Source of the DNA: Enterococcus hermanniensis
GTDB taxonomy: Bacteria > Bacillota > Bacilli > Lactobacillales > Enterococcaceae
Assembly: GCF_001885945.1 (NCBI RefSeq)
Contig: NZ_JXKQ01000001.1
Span: 310,001-374,000 of the forward strand
DNA length: 64,000 nucleotides
Reading direction: 5' to 3'
The notes beneath the pieces were generated by a model, which had not been told where the DNA came from, made no database searches, and saw nothing but the letters and a program-made list of their open reading frames with translations. Both the position numbers and the translations under genes were made by a program. Shown here piece by piece: positions 1 to 8,200 of this stretch. Numbering within the stretch: position 1 is the first letter of the stretch; each line of letters begins with the position of its first letter.

Positions 1-158
1 GAATTCGCGCGGATCGCTTTGGCACCCCCTTCCTTTGCGGCCAACGCCATCAATGGCATGATCCCGCCAGTTTCTGTATATAAAGGTTCTCCTGGTAATG
101 CCTGACAAGAAACAATCAGACCATCTTTGATTTGATTCAAAAAATCTATTTTTTCCAT
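1..158 (-). CDS. nanE: N-acetylmannosamine-6-phosphate 2-epimerase, 5' part only
   Basis: The 52 N-terminal residues encoded here contain [15 protein letters not shown] followed by the conserved A[11 protein letters not shown] segment, the beginning of the NanE TIM barrel. NanE converts ManNAc-6-P to GlcNAc-6-P in sialic acid and ManNAc catabolism in the cytoplasm. The ATG lies at 156-158 and is preceded by a good GGAGTGG ribosome site. The gene runs off the left edge of the window, so its active-site residues and operon partners are not visible. The identification rests on the highly conserved N-terminus alone. Confidence 0.85.
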   Translation of the reverse strand, partial: MEKIDFLNQIKDGLIVSCQALPGEPLYTETGGIMPLMALAAKEGGAKAIRAN

Positions 159-231
159 CTATGATTCCACTCCATTCATTTTTAACTCTCTATGAAAAGG
201 GTAACATTGAAAGCGGTCACTGACTAGTTAA

Positions 232-267
232 AAATAGCCTATCACTATTTTTAGTGATAGGCTATTT
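232..267 (-). terminator. Rho-independent terminator of the first beta-lactamase-fold gene
   Basis: A perfect 16-bp inverted repeat (232-247 with 252-267) has a 4-nt T loop. It overlaps the stop codon side of the minus-strand gene ending at 267 and separates it from nanE. Confidence 0.85.
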
Positions 268-1205
268 TATTTGATGGTTGTTGCAGCTAAAGAAAAATCA
301 CCGATCGCAGAACGGATGGCTTCGGTATTCGTAAAGTTCTGTGTCAATACAACGATCGCAAAGGGGTTTTCTTTGGTTAAGACTAAGCCGATATCATTTT
401 CGACAGTATCTAATTCCCCTGTTTTGTTTGCCACGACGACATCCGTCGGAAGTTTACTAGGAATTTTGGTGCGGACCGTTTGCCCTTCCATGATTTCTAG
501 CATTGTAGAATACGGCGCGATCGCACGTTGCTGATAGAGGCGCTTCAAAAAAGTCATACAATCAGTCAGTGAGGTATAATTTTCTTTGCCTTGTGCTCGG
601 GCATCGTTATCCAACATCAAACGCTCTAAGCGAGTATCAGGATAGCCTTGCGTTTGGAAATAGTGATTCAATTTTTCCATGCCAAAATGGGTGATCAAGG
701 CATTGGTCGCGGCATTATCACTTTGTTGGATCATCGGAAGAAGCCAATCCATCAAGGAACTTCCTTCGATCTCCTCATTTGAATTGGCTTGGGTCAAGGC
801 GTACTCCATGATGAATACCTTAATAACACTCGCCGACACTGTCGGTGCAGAATTATTGCTGGATAATTCTTTCCCACTATCAAAATAATAGACCCCATAG
901 TAAACTGGATTCGCATTGGCTTGTAGCTTGCTGGCATCTAATTGTTTGGCCGCTTCCTTCGTTTGCTCAGAACTGTTCGTCATTGTCGGTAAGCTGCTAC
1001 TCGTAGTCGATACTTCCATTGGACTGCTTGACGTTGCTTTAGTTATAGTACGCGGATTTTTTTGTGTCGTTGCACTTGGTTTAGCGGGCTGATTTAATAA
1101 CCCACGGCCAACACTATAAGAAATAAGCGCGATGGCTAAAAAACAGGCCCCGATGCCAATTGATTTGACTCGTTTTATTTTTTTAGGATTTGCGTGTCTA
1201 GCCAA
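267..1205 (-). CDS. Membrane-anchored class A beta-lactamase-fold serine hydrolase
   Basis: A 312-residue protein with a basic N-terminus, one hydrophobic segment (about residues 15-35) that acts as signal anchor, a Ser/Thr-rich linker (about 45-85) and a C-terminal beta-lactamase-2 type domain. The three serine-hydrolase motifs are all present: SVIK (126-129), SDN (162-164) and KTG (261-263). A clear class A Glu166 equivalent is not seen near LERLMLD, so a DD-peptidase-like or other wall-directed activity is as likely as drug hydrolysis. The apparent start is TTG with a weak ribosome site. A paralogue lies at 2307-3323, beyond a zinc-ribbon protein on the same strand. The fold assignment is firm; the substrate is unknown. 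Confidence 0.8.
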   Translation of the reverse strand: MARHANPKKIKRVKSIGIGACFLAIALISYSVGRGLLNQPAKPSATTQKNPRTITKATSSSPMEVSTTSSSLPTMTNSSEQTKEAAKQLDASKLQANANPVYYGVYYFDSGKELSSNNSAPTVSASVIKVFIMEYALTQANSNEEIEGSSLMDWLLPMIQQSDNAATNALITHFGMEKLNHYFQTQGYPDTRLERLMLDNDARAQGKENYTSLTDCMTFLKRLYQQRAIAPYSTMLEIMEGQTVRTKIPSKLPTDVVVANKTGELDTVENDIGLVLTKENPFAIVVLTQNFTNTEAIRSAIGDFSLAATTIK

Positions 1206-1225
1206 AAGGATTCAACTTCTTTCTA

Positions 1226-2164
1226 TTAAGAGATCCAGACTTCGTTGACACCATCATTTTTAGTAACGCCATCGGTTAAAGCCAAGCGAGAAGAATAAGA
1301 AACGTAGCCATAATATGTTTGAGTGCTACCGGCATCCCAAGTCACCGTGATACGGACATTCGGATTGATCATTTTAGTATCCGGCATATCTGATGGGTAT
1401 TGATCGTTGGTCTCATAACTTAAAACATCTCCGCTAGCACTAGTGATCGTTGCTTGACCAAAATACTGCGTACCGTTGACATTTTTTTGTGTCACACTAC
1501 CATTGGCTCCGATCGTTAATGAGCCTTGTTTTTGACTTGATTGTGAATAGTAGAAATAATAAGTATTTGCCCACTTAGCATAATCACCACTAAAGGCACT
1601 GCCTGAAGAAGACTTGGCTGAGTCCTTCGCCTTTTGACTAGAATCCGTGGTTTGATCCTCTTGCTTCAAGCCATCATCATTCTTTTCTTGCAGTTCATCG
1701 ACTTCATCGGCTATTTCAGCAAACTCACTTCGTCCAAGATCACTAGCTGAAATCTGACTTAATTTCAGATTAGATTTTTTGTACTCACCATTGATCGTCA
1801 ATTCTTTCGCTTCTGCGATCAACTTATCGTATTTACTGGTATCGATTTTGTTAGAAGATGACGTACTATTTAATGTAGCTGCAGTCGATGACGGTGTTGT
1901 TGCTTCATCATTAGAACTTCCCGCCAGCGCTAGCCCTACACCAACGACGACAGCTAAGATCACTACACCGCCCAGGACCATCAGCCATTTAGGAAAGCCA
2001 CCTTTAGGATTAGGCGTTTGATTGCTTGGCTCCGGATTCTTTTGCAAATTCGTTCCTTGATTTCTTTTAGGGGTGTTTTCAACCGTTTCAAATGCATACC
2101 CACATTGTTCACAAAAACGTGATTGCTCATTATTTTCCGCCCCACACGTTGGACAATATTTCAT
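1226..2164 (-). CDS. Zinc-ribbon single-pass membrane protein of unknown function
   Basis: The 312-residue product opens with a zinc ribbon, Cys4-x2-Cys7 and Cys18-x2-Cys21, facing the cytoplasm. A Pro/Asn-rich linker follows, then one membrane segment near residues 60-82 (WLMVLGGVVILAVVVGVG). The outside portion is Ser/Thr-rich, with a charged helical stretch (about 115-175) and a C-terminal beta-rich domain of about 115 residues containing many Tyr, Thr and Gly. This layout recurs in Firmicutes membrane proteins of the TcaA/zinc-ribbon type, but I do not recognise the extracellular domain. The start has a strong AAGGAGT site. It sits between two beta-lactamase-fold genes and is probably co-transcribed with the one downstream (20-nt gap). 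Confidence 0.7.
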   Translation of the reverse strand: MKYCPTCGAENNEQSRFCEQCGYAFETVENTPKRNQGTNLQKNPEPSNQTPNPKGGFPKWLMVLGGVVILAVVVGVGLALAGSSNDEATTPSSTAATLNSTSSSNKIDTSKYDKLIAEAKELTINGEYKKSNLKLSQISASDLGRSEFAEIADEVDELQEKNDDGLKQEDQTTDSSQKAKDSAKSSSGSAFSGDYAKWANTYYFYYSQSSQKQGSLTIGANGSVTQKNVNGTQYFGQATITSASGDVLSYETNDQYPSDMPDTKMINPNVRITVTWDAGSTQTYYGYVSYSSRLALTDGVTKNDGVNEVWIS

Positions 2165-2275
2165 TTTTCATCGACTCCTTGAATTTTGCTTATATCTTTT
2201 TACGATCCTTTTTCCTTACCCCGATTTTACCATATCACCCCTGCAAACGTCGGAGATTCTTTTAGTTCACAAAAA

Positions 2276-2304
2276 AACTTACCCACAATCAGTGTGGATA
2301 AGTT
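2276..2304 (-). terminator. Rho-independent terminator
   Basis: An 11-bp stem with one mismatch (2276-2286 with 2294-2304) is followed on the minus strand by a T tract (A run at 2271-2277). It ends the gene at 2307 and separates it from the zinc-ribbon gene. Confidence 0.8.
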
Positions 2305-2306
2305 TA

Positions 2307-3323
2307 TTATTTCAACATGCTGGCAGTTAAGCTAAATTCAGCGATCGCCGTCCGAGTACTGACAATGTCTGACACCTCACTAGCAAGCACCACAATGGCA
2401 AACGGATGGTCTTTATCAAAGACGATCCCAATATCATTTTCAACGGTTTGTTGTGCACCAGAAAGATTGGCAATCGTCATATTTTTAGGAATCTTCTCTG
2501 GAATTTTATTTTTGATCTGCTGTCCTTCCATCAATTGGAGCATCGCTTTTTGCGGTGCCTTTTTACGCTTGCTATAGAGCTTTTTCAAAAGAGTCATACA
2601 ATCATTGACCGACGTATAATTTTCTTTGTCGGTGCTCAGAACATTGATGTCCAACATCCGCCGTTCGATCCGCGTATCCGAATACCCTTGGTCTTGGAAA
2701 TAGGCGTTCATCGCATCCATGCCATAATGATCAATCAAAACATTCGTTGCAGCGATATCATTTTGTTGGATCATCGGTGCTAACCACTCACTCAACGTTT
2801 TATTTTCGATCACTTGCTGGCTACCACCGGTTTGATTCATAGCGTAATCCATGATAAACGCATTGATTACATTGGCTGCCACCATCGGCTGATTGTTCTG
2901 ATGGTTCAAATCCGTTTTGTCTTTAAAATAATAGACACCATACGACACATTGCCTGCACTATTTAATAAAGCAGTCGCATCTAAATTGACCGTGGCTTTT
3001 TCTTTGCTGGCTTCTGTTTTACTCGTGCTAGCACTTGTTTCTTTGGCCTTCGTTGTCGAGCTACTCTTTTTGGTGGCTTTCTTCGTGGCTTTTTTTGCTG
3101 AGCTTTTTGTTGTGGTGCTCGCTTGTGTCGAAGAATTTTTTTCAGTTGTCGACTGGCTTTTTTTAGTAGCTACCATTGCTTGGGGTGCTTTTTCCGAATG
3201 ACTAAACAATTGCGTAGCACCAAAAATCGCTACACCTGCAATTGCCAAAGTTGCCACTCCGACTACGATATATTTTTTCACCTTGATCTCACTCGGCTCA
3301 CTATGTCTGCCCAATTCCTTCAC
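2307..3323 (-). CDS. Beta-lactamase-fold surface protein with degenerate catalytic motifs (probable pseudoenzyme)
   Basis: A 338-residue paralogue of the 267-1205 protein with the same design: cytoplasmic N-terminus, signal anchor (about 18-38), a Lys/Ser/Thr-rich spacer (about 50-110) and a beta-lactamase-2 domain. The two domains align closely around GVYYF, the DTR.ER..LD segment, KENYTS and TVENDIG. However, SxxK reads NVIN (151-154), SDN reads NDI (188-190) and KTG reads LSG (287-289), so nucleophile and general base are gone. The frame is otherwise intact, so this is not simple decay. The start is a GTG next to GGGAG; a GTG 15 codons downstream is an alternative. It most likely binds a wall or protein partner rather than hydrolysing it (inference). 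Confidence 0.8.
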   Translation of the reverse strand: MKELGRHSEPSEIKVKKYIVVGVATLAIAGVAIFGATQLFSHSEKAPQAMVATKKSQSTTEKNSSTQASTTTKSSAKKATKKATKKSSSTTKAKETSASTSKTEASKEKATVNLDATALLNSAGNVSYGVYYFKDKTDLNHQNNQPMVAANVINAFIMDYAMNQTGGSQQVIENKTLSEWLAPMIQQNDIAATNVLIDHYGMDAMNAYFQDQGYSDTRIERRMLDINVLSTDKENYTSVNDCMTLLKKLYSKRKKAPQKAMLQLMEGQQIKNKIPEKIPKNMTIANLSGAQQTVENDIGIVFDKDHPFAIVVLASEVSDIVSTRTAIAEFSLTASMLK

Positions 3324-3450
3324 CTTCTCCCGTCGGTCACAGACCCACTATTCGTCAGATTAAGTTTATCATAAATCCAAAACAAACTTCCTTTATTTGA
3401 CACAAAATAAAAAAATTGATTTGAATCGTGCCTTTTCCCAAACAAAACAA

Positions 3451-3476
3451 AGAGCCCTCAAAAAACTGAGGGCTCT
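3451..3476 (-). terminator. Terminator of the giant Cna_B surface protein gene
   Basis: A perfect 10-bp GC-rich stem (3451-3460 with 3467-3476) is followed on the minus strand by a T-rich stretch, 37 nt after the stop at 3513. Confidence 0.85.
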
Positions 3477-3512
3477 CTTGCTAGGACCACGTTGACGTTT
3501 AGTCTTTGTTTC

Positions 3513-6500
3513 TTAATTTACCTTTTTCTTACGGTAGATATACATAACTACTGATAGACAAACAATCAATGCCCCTAAGTAGATCACTATATCTAAGGTT
3601 TGCGATCCGGTAGAAGGAAGCATCCCCTTACTGCTACTCGATTGACTTGTAGCTCCGCCAGTACTTCGGTTTGTACCACTTGTTGTATTACTGCCAGAAG
3701 TTAGACGACTATTTTTTCTTTCACTTGCTTTGAGCGTGTTGGTCAGATTATAACCAAATACTTGACTGCGATACCCTTCGACTGTTGCTTCATCGATCGT
3801 ATAGACATAGCGTTTGCCTGAAGCATCTTTTTCAGGTAAGTCTTTAAAGGTGTAGCGCCAATTCGATGCTCGGCTAGCTACCGTTTCCGCGATTTTCTTC
3901 TCATTTTGGAACAGATAGACAGTAATAGTATTTGGCCGTTTCTCAGCAGCATCATTATCATCTTTCCAGGTTTTCTGACCAGAAATATCGATCGTCAACA
4001 AGCTATTCGTGACATCCATCCCCTCTTCTGTTGCTTGGTAATTTGGTAATAACACTTGGCCAGCTGAATCTTTCACTACTTCCTTCACAGTATATGCATA
4101 TTCTTTTCCGGCTTGATCATATTTGATTAGATCCTTGAAAGTATAGTTCCAGTCCTGTTTCGCAGTCGTTTTTTCGATGACTTCTTTTCCGTCCTTATCC
4201 GTATAGGCTTTGCCATTTTGATAAAGCTGGACTTGGATTGCATTTGGACGTGATTTGTAGGCATTGTCTTGATCGTCCCATGTTTTTTGACCAGTCAATT
4301 CGATTGTTTCCAAACGATTAGTCACGGCCATTCCTTCTTCGACTGCTTGATAGTTTGGATACAAGGCCTGATCTTTTTCAGTGACGATTTCTTTGATCGT
4401 ATAGACAAAGGCCGTTCCGTCAGCTTTGTATTCCGGTAAATTATCAAACGTCGCTTGCCACGTATTCGTGTTTTTATCAGACGCTTTTAACTCTTGGAAC
4501 ACTGGCTGGCCTTCACTATCTTGATATGCTTTGCCATCTTGATACAATTGGACTTTAATCGATTCTGGGCGAGTATCATAACTATTCGCTTGATCATCCC
4601 ATTTTTTCGTAGCTTCTTTACTAATGGTCGTCAACGTATTCGTAATAACCGTTGGTGACTCGGCTTCATCTGCCACAGTCGCCGTGTAATTCTTCAAATC
4701 GTCGGTCATTACTTCTTCCATTGTATAGTCATAAGGATTTCCTTCAGCATCGAATTCGACTAGCTTAGTGAATGTCGCTTGCCAATCGTTCTCCGCACTC
4801 AATTTGACGATGGCCGCTTTGCCATCTGGATAAGAATACGCCACACCGTTTTGTTTCAATTGGACACTGATCGATGTTGGTCGTGTCTTCAATTGATTGT
4901 CTTGGTCATCCCATGTTTTCCTGACTGCTTTTTCAATAAACTGCAACTCATTTTTGATCGCCAGCTCTTTTTCAGTTACCGTATAGTTTTTCAACTGATC
5001 TGTTTGTATCTCTTTGACTGAATAGTTATAGGCTTTGCCTTCAGGATCCAATTCTGGTAGCTGATCAAACTGATAGCTCCATGTGCCAGCTGGATTCGTT
5101 GAGACTGTCTGGATGACTTCATTCCCATCCGGATCTACAAATTTCTCGTCATTTTGATACAGTTGGACTTCGATTTGACTTGGTCGTACTTGGTAGCTAT
5201 TTTCAGTATCTTGCCACGTTTTCTGACCTTCTACACTCGTCAAACGATACGTGTTCGTTGCCGTCAAGCCAGTTGTTTCAGCTTGATAATCTGGTTGGCT
5301 ACTCGTTTCTTTGACTGTATAGGTGTAAAGATTTCCTTGCTTGTCCTTTTTAGGTAAGTTGTCAAAGGTGTAGCTCCACTGATCATCCGCCACTTTCAAG
5401 GTCACTTCGTAGCTATTATTTTGTCGATCGGTCATCGGTTGATCATTTTGGAGCAACTGCAAGGTAACATCCTGACGTTTTTCACTGTAACCGTCATCTT
5501 GCCACGTCTTGTTGACCGTGATATCTGTCACCGAAAGTGTATTCGTGATCTGTAATGAACCGTCATCGACCGTATAATCAGGTAGTGCAATATCTCCCGC
5601 ATTAACGATTTCACGGACATAATAATGAAGTAATGTGCCATTTTTATTCCGTTCAGGCAATCCCGTGATCGCTAATGTCCACGTACCCGAGTCATTGGTT
5701 GGTCGGGTCATCACAAACTGACCTTGACCATTGTCATTAGGATTGTTCGTTTTGAATAACTGAGCATCGGCTGGATTTGTTCCGTCCGCATAGGCATACA
5801 ATTGGAAACGGATCGAATTTGGTCGGGTCAAGAAATTATCTGCTTGATCATCCCACGTCTTTTGGACTTCGATCTCGACTTCATTCAAGCTATTTGTAAG
5901 TGTCCCTTCAGTTTCAGCCACATGGTCACTATCTGTCAGATAGACTTCTTTGCCAGCTGGATAGTGAAGGTTTTCTTTCACCCCATAAATAGCCGCTTGT
6001 CCGGTTGGGATCACGGACGGCAGATCAGTAAAACTATATGACCAACTACTAGCAGCTGAATTTCCAGTGATCTCTTGGGTTGTTTTGACTGCATCCGTCG
6101 CATTCGTAAAGACGTCTTTAAATGGTTTGAAGTTGCCGTTCGCATCTTGGACCATTAATTCTAATTCGAGGTACTCTGGACGCATGCCATAGAAGTTATT
6201 GTTATCTTTCCATGTTTTTGTCCCTGTGATTTTTTTGGTCAACAATTGATTGGTCAATTCTTTTTGATCATTTTTGCCTTCGTAACCCGCGATTTGAGCT
6301 TCACGGATCGCATAATCGATCGTTTTGCCTTTCGCATCATACTTAGGTAGATCTTTGAATGTATAGCGGTATTGATTCGTGTTGTCTGGATCTTTTTCCA
6401 GTGTCGCAGTGACTGCTTGACCATTTTTCAACACGACTTGATAATCGTCTTGACTATCCGTTCGTGAAACTAAGGTCACTAGCAATGTTTCAGGACGGAT

Positions 6501-8198
6501 ACCGTAACGATTGTCCTCGTCTTCCCAGGTCTTCGTGGCAGTCAAATCTCTTACCACTAACGTATTCTTCAGATTCAGCGTGGCTTGTTCGGCGTCATCT
6601 GTGACTACTTCTGATTGATAGTTATCAGAAAACACGACTTCTTTTACCGTATAGATATAGTCTTTACCAGTTTCATCAGCTTTTGGTAGACCGGTAAAAG
6701 TATACTGCCATTGGTTCGCATCCTCATCGGCTTGATTCGCCGCTGTCACATCCAACGCATCGCCATAAGCTTTGCCATTTTGCAACAATTGGACTTTGAT
6801 TGGTTGGCGTGTATTGTATTGATTGTCTTGGTCATCCCAAGTTTTATGACCTTCAAGATCGACCGTTTTTAATGTATTGGTGAATTTGAAGCTATAGCTT
6901 GGAATACCCTCCTTGATCGTCAGCTTACTGGTCATGGCCGACTCATAGCCCGCCGATCCTTCAAACGTTTCTTTTGCTGTATACACATAGTTATTCCCAT
7001 AACTATCCGTATATGGTAGATCCTCTAAGCTTGCCTGCCACTCATTCTTAGCATTCAATTCGACGATCTTTTCAATGACTGGACTATCTAGATTGTCTGT
7101 CGCTCCTGTGATCGTAACAGTCAGTTTCTCTGGTAATTTGACTGTATCGGTCGACCGAACCCATTCCTTTGCAACCTGTAACTTAGCCTTAACTTGATTT
7201 GTCATCGAAATCGTCGGAATCGTATAGCCATCTGCCTCAGGTTCTACTGTGGTATTTCCAAGAGCGATCCTACCACTATCAAAGACGATGAATTCTTGCT
7301 CTCCATCAACGATATAGTTTTGGTTCGCAGCCGAAGCTACCTCGACTAGTTTATAGTGGCCTGCTTTCAAGTCGCCGATTGCAAGCTTCCCAGCACTATC
7401 GGTGAAATAACTACCTTTTTTGATCATTCCACTGCCAATTTCATAGAGTTCAAATTCAATATTAGCTAAGTGTGTCGTAGTCACGAAATTTGGATTCTCA
7501 GCCTGGGTCACTTGCTGACCAAATTTTTCTAATTTGATCGTGCCAGTTATAGGATAATTCGTGATGTTCGCAATGAGATTGCCATCATCAGCAACGGTAA
7601 TTGCCTCAGCCACTTGTTCCCAACCTACGATAGCGTCTTTTTCAACGACTTGATAATGGTAGTCATTGCCAGCTAAATCTTGTTTAGGCAAATTCAAGAA
7701 CTGATACTTAAATTGGTTGCTTGCTTGTGCATAGACTTCATCGACTTTCGTATAGCCCAGGTCTTGATCCGTTTTCCGATTCAATTCGATCGTTACACCT
7801 GAATAGGCGATTGGATCATCGGTCGCCCATTTCTTTTGCCCAGATAAATCGATGGTTTCACCTTTGATATTTTCTATTTCAAGATAATTTACACCATCAA
7901 CGGTTTTTAGTACGACACCTTTACTTTTAGCATCGGCAATATTGCCTAACGTGAGATTGCCTGACCCGTCTACTTTGATTTGGATCGCAGTAGCTGGTGT
8001 TCCAAAGCGTGAGACTGTGCCAGAGGGACTGCGTGATTCGTATAACCAATAGGTCCCTTTCGGAATGGCTGACACCGTTGCTATACCCGCATCATTTGTT
8101 CGGGCTTGTCGCAGCGCCAAAGCACTCTTTTTGGCATCTAGTAACTTGAAGGTTGCACCTGTTAAAATCGGTTTTCCAGCTTCATCAACTTTATTCAA
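3513..8198 (-). CDS. Giant LPSTG surface protein, C-terminal piece (Cna_B stalk and wall anchor)
   Basis: This frame carries one SpaA-type domain, a Cna_B domain, a second SpaA-type domain and eleven more Cna_B domains. The 12 Cna_B units are recognised by the recurring K-x-W-x-D...RP...V-x-L pattern, with the strand-one Lys and terminal Asn that form internal isopeptide bonds. It ends in LPSTG, a hydrophobic segment and RKKK, a sortase A sorting signal. The apparent TTG start is an artefact: the frame stays open upstream to about 8279 and continues the protein at 8201-12181 if one missing base is restored near 8280. Together they make a wall-anchored adhesin of roughly 2,900 residues. No stop has accumulated after the shift, so it is either recent or a sequencing error. 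Confidence 0.85.
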   Translation of the reverse strand: MNKVDEAGKPILTGATFKLLDAKKSALALRQARTNDAGIATVSAIPKGTYWLYESRSPSGTVSRFGTPATAIQIKVDGSGNLTLGNIADAKSKGVVLKTVDGVNYLEIENIKGETIDLSGQKKWATDDPIAYSGVTIELNRKTDQDLGYTKVDEVYAQASNQFKYQFLNLPKQDLAGNDYHYQVVEKDAIVGWEQVAEAITVADDGNLIANITNYPITGTIKLEKFGQQVTQAENPNFVTTTHLANIEFELYEIGSGMIKKGSYFTDSAGKLAIGDLKAGHYKLVEVASAANQNYIVDGEQEFIVFDSGRIALGNTTVEPEADGYTIPTISMTNQVKAKLQVAKEWVRSTDTVKLPEKLTVTITGATDNLDSPVIEKIVELNAKNEWQASLEDLPYTDSYGNNYVYTAKETFEGSAGYESAMTSKLTIKEGIPSYSFKFTNTLKTVDLEGHKTWDDQDNQYNTRQPIKVQLLQNGKAYGDALDVTAANQADEDANQWQYTFTGLPKADETGKDYIYTVKEVVFSDNYQSEVVTDDAEQATLNLKNTLVVRDLTATKTWEDEDNRYGIRPETLLVTLVSRTDSQDDYQVVLKNGQAVTATLEKDPDNTNQYRYTFKDLPKYDAKGKTIDYAIREAQIAGYEGKNDQKELTNQLLTKKITGTKTWKDNNNFYGMRPEYLELELMVQDANGNFKPFKDVFTNATDAVKTTQEITGNSAASSWSYSFTDLPSVIPTGQAAIYGVKENLHYPAGKEVYLTDSDHVAETEGTLTNSLNEVEIEVQKTWDDQADNFLTRPNSIRFQLYAYADGTNPADAQLFKTNNPNDNGQGQFVMTRPTNDSGTWTLAITGLPERNKNGTLLHYYVREIVNAGDIALPDYTVDDGSLQITNTLSVTDITVNKTWQDDGYSEKRQDVTLQLLQNDQPMTDRQNNSYEVTLKVADDQWSYTFDNLPKKDKQGNLYTYTVKETSSQPDYQAETTGLTATNTYRLTSVEGQKTWQDTENSYQVRPSQIEVQLYQNDEKFVDPDGNEVIQTVSTNPAGTWSYQFDQLPELDPEGKAYNYSVKEIQTDQLKNYTVTEKELAIKNELQFIEKAVRKTWDDQDNQLKTRPTSISVQLKQNGVAYSYPDGKAAIVKLSAENDWQATFTKLVEFDAEGNPYDYTMEEVMTDDLKNYTATVADEAESPTVITNTLTTISKEATKKWDDQANSYDTRPESIKVQLYQDGKAYQDSEGQPVFQELKASDKNTNTWQATFDNLPEYKADGTAFVYTIKEIVTEKDQALYPNYQAVEEGMAVTNRLETIELTGQKTWDDQDNAYKSRPNAIQVQLYQNGKAYTDKDGKEVIEKTTAKQDWNYTFKDLIKYDQAGKEYAYTVKEVVKDSAGQVLLPNYQATEEGMDVTNSLLTIDISGQKTWKDDNDAAEKRPNTITVYLFQNEKKIAETVASRASNWRYTFKDLPEKDASGKRYVYTIDEATVEGYRSQVFGYNLTNTLKASERKNSRLTSGSNTTSGTNRSTGGATSQSSSSKGMLPSTGSQTLDIVIYLGALIVCLSVVMYIYRKKKVN

Positions 8199-8200
8199 TT

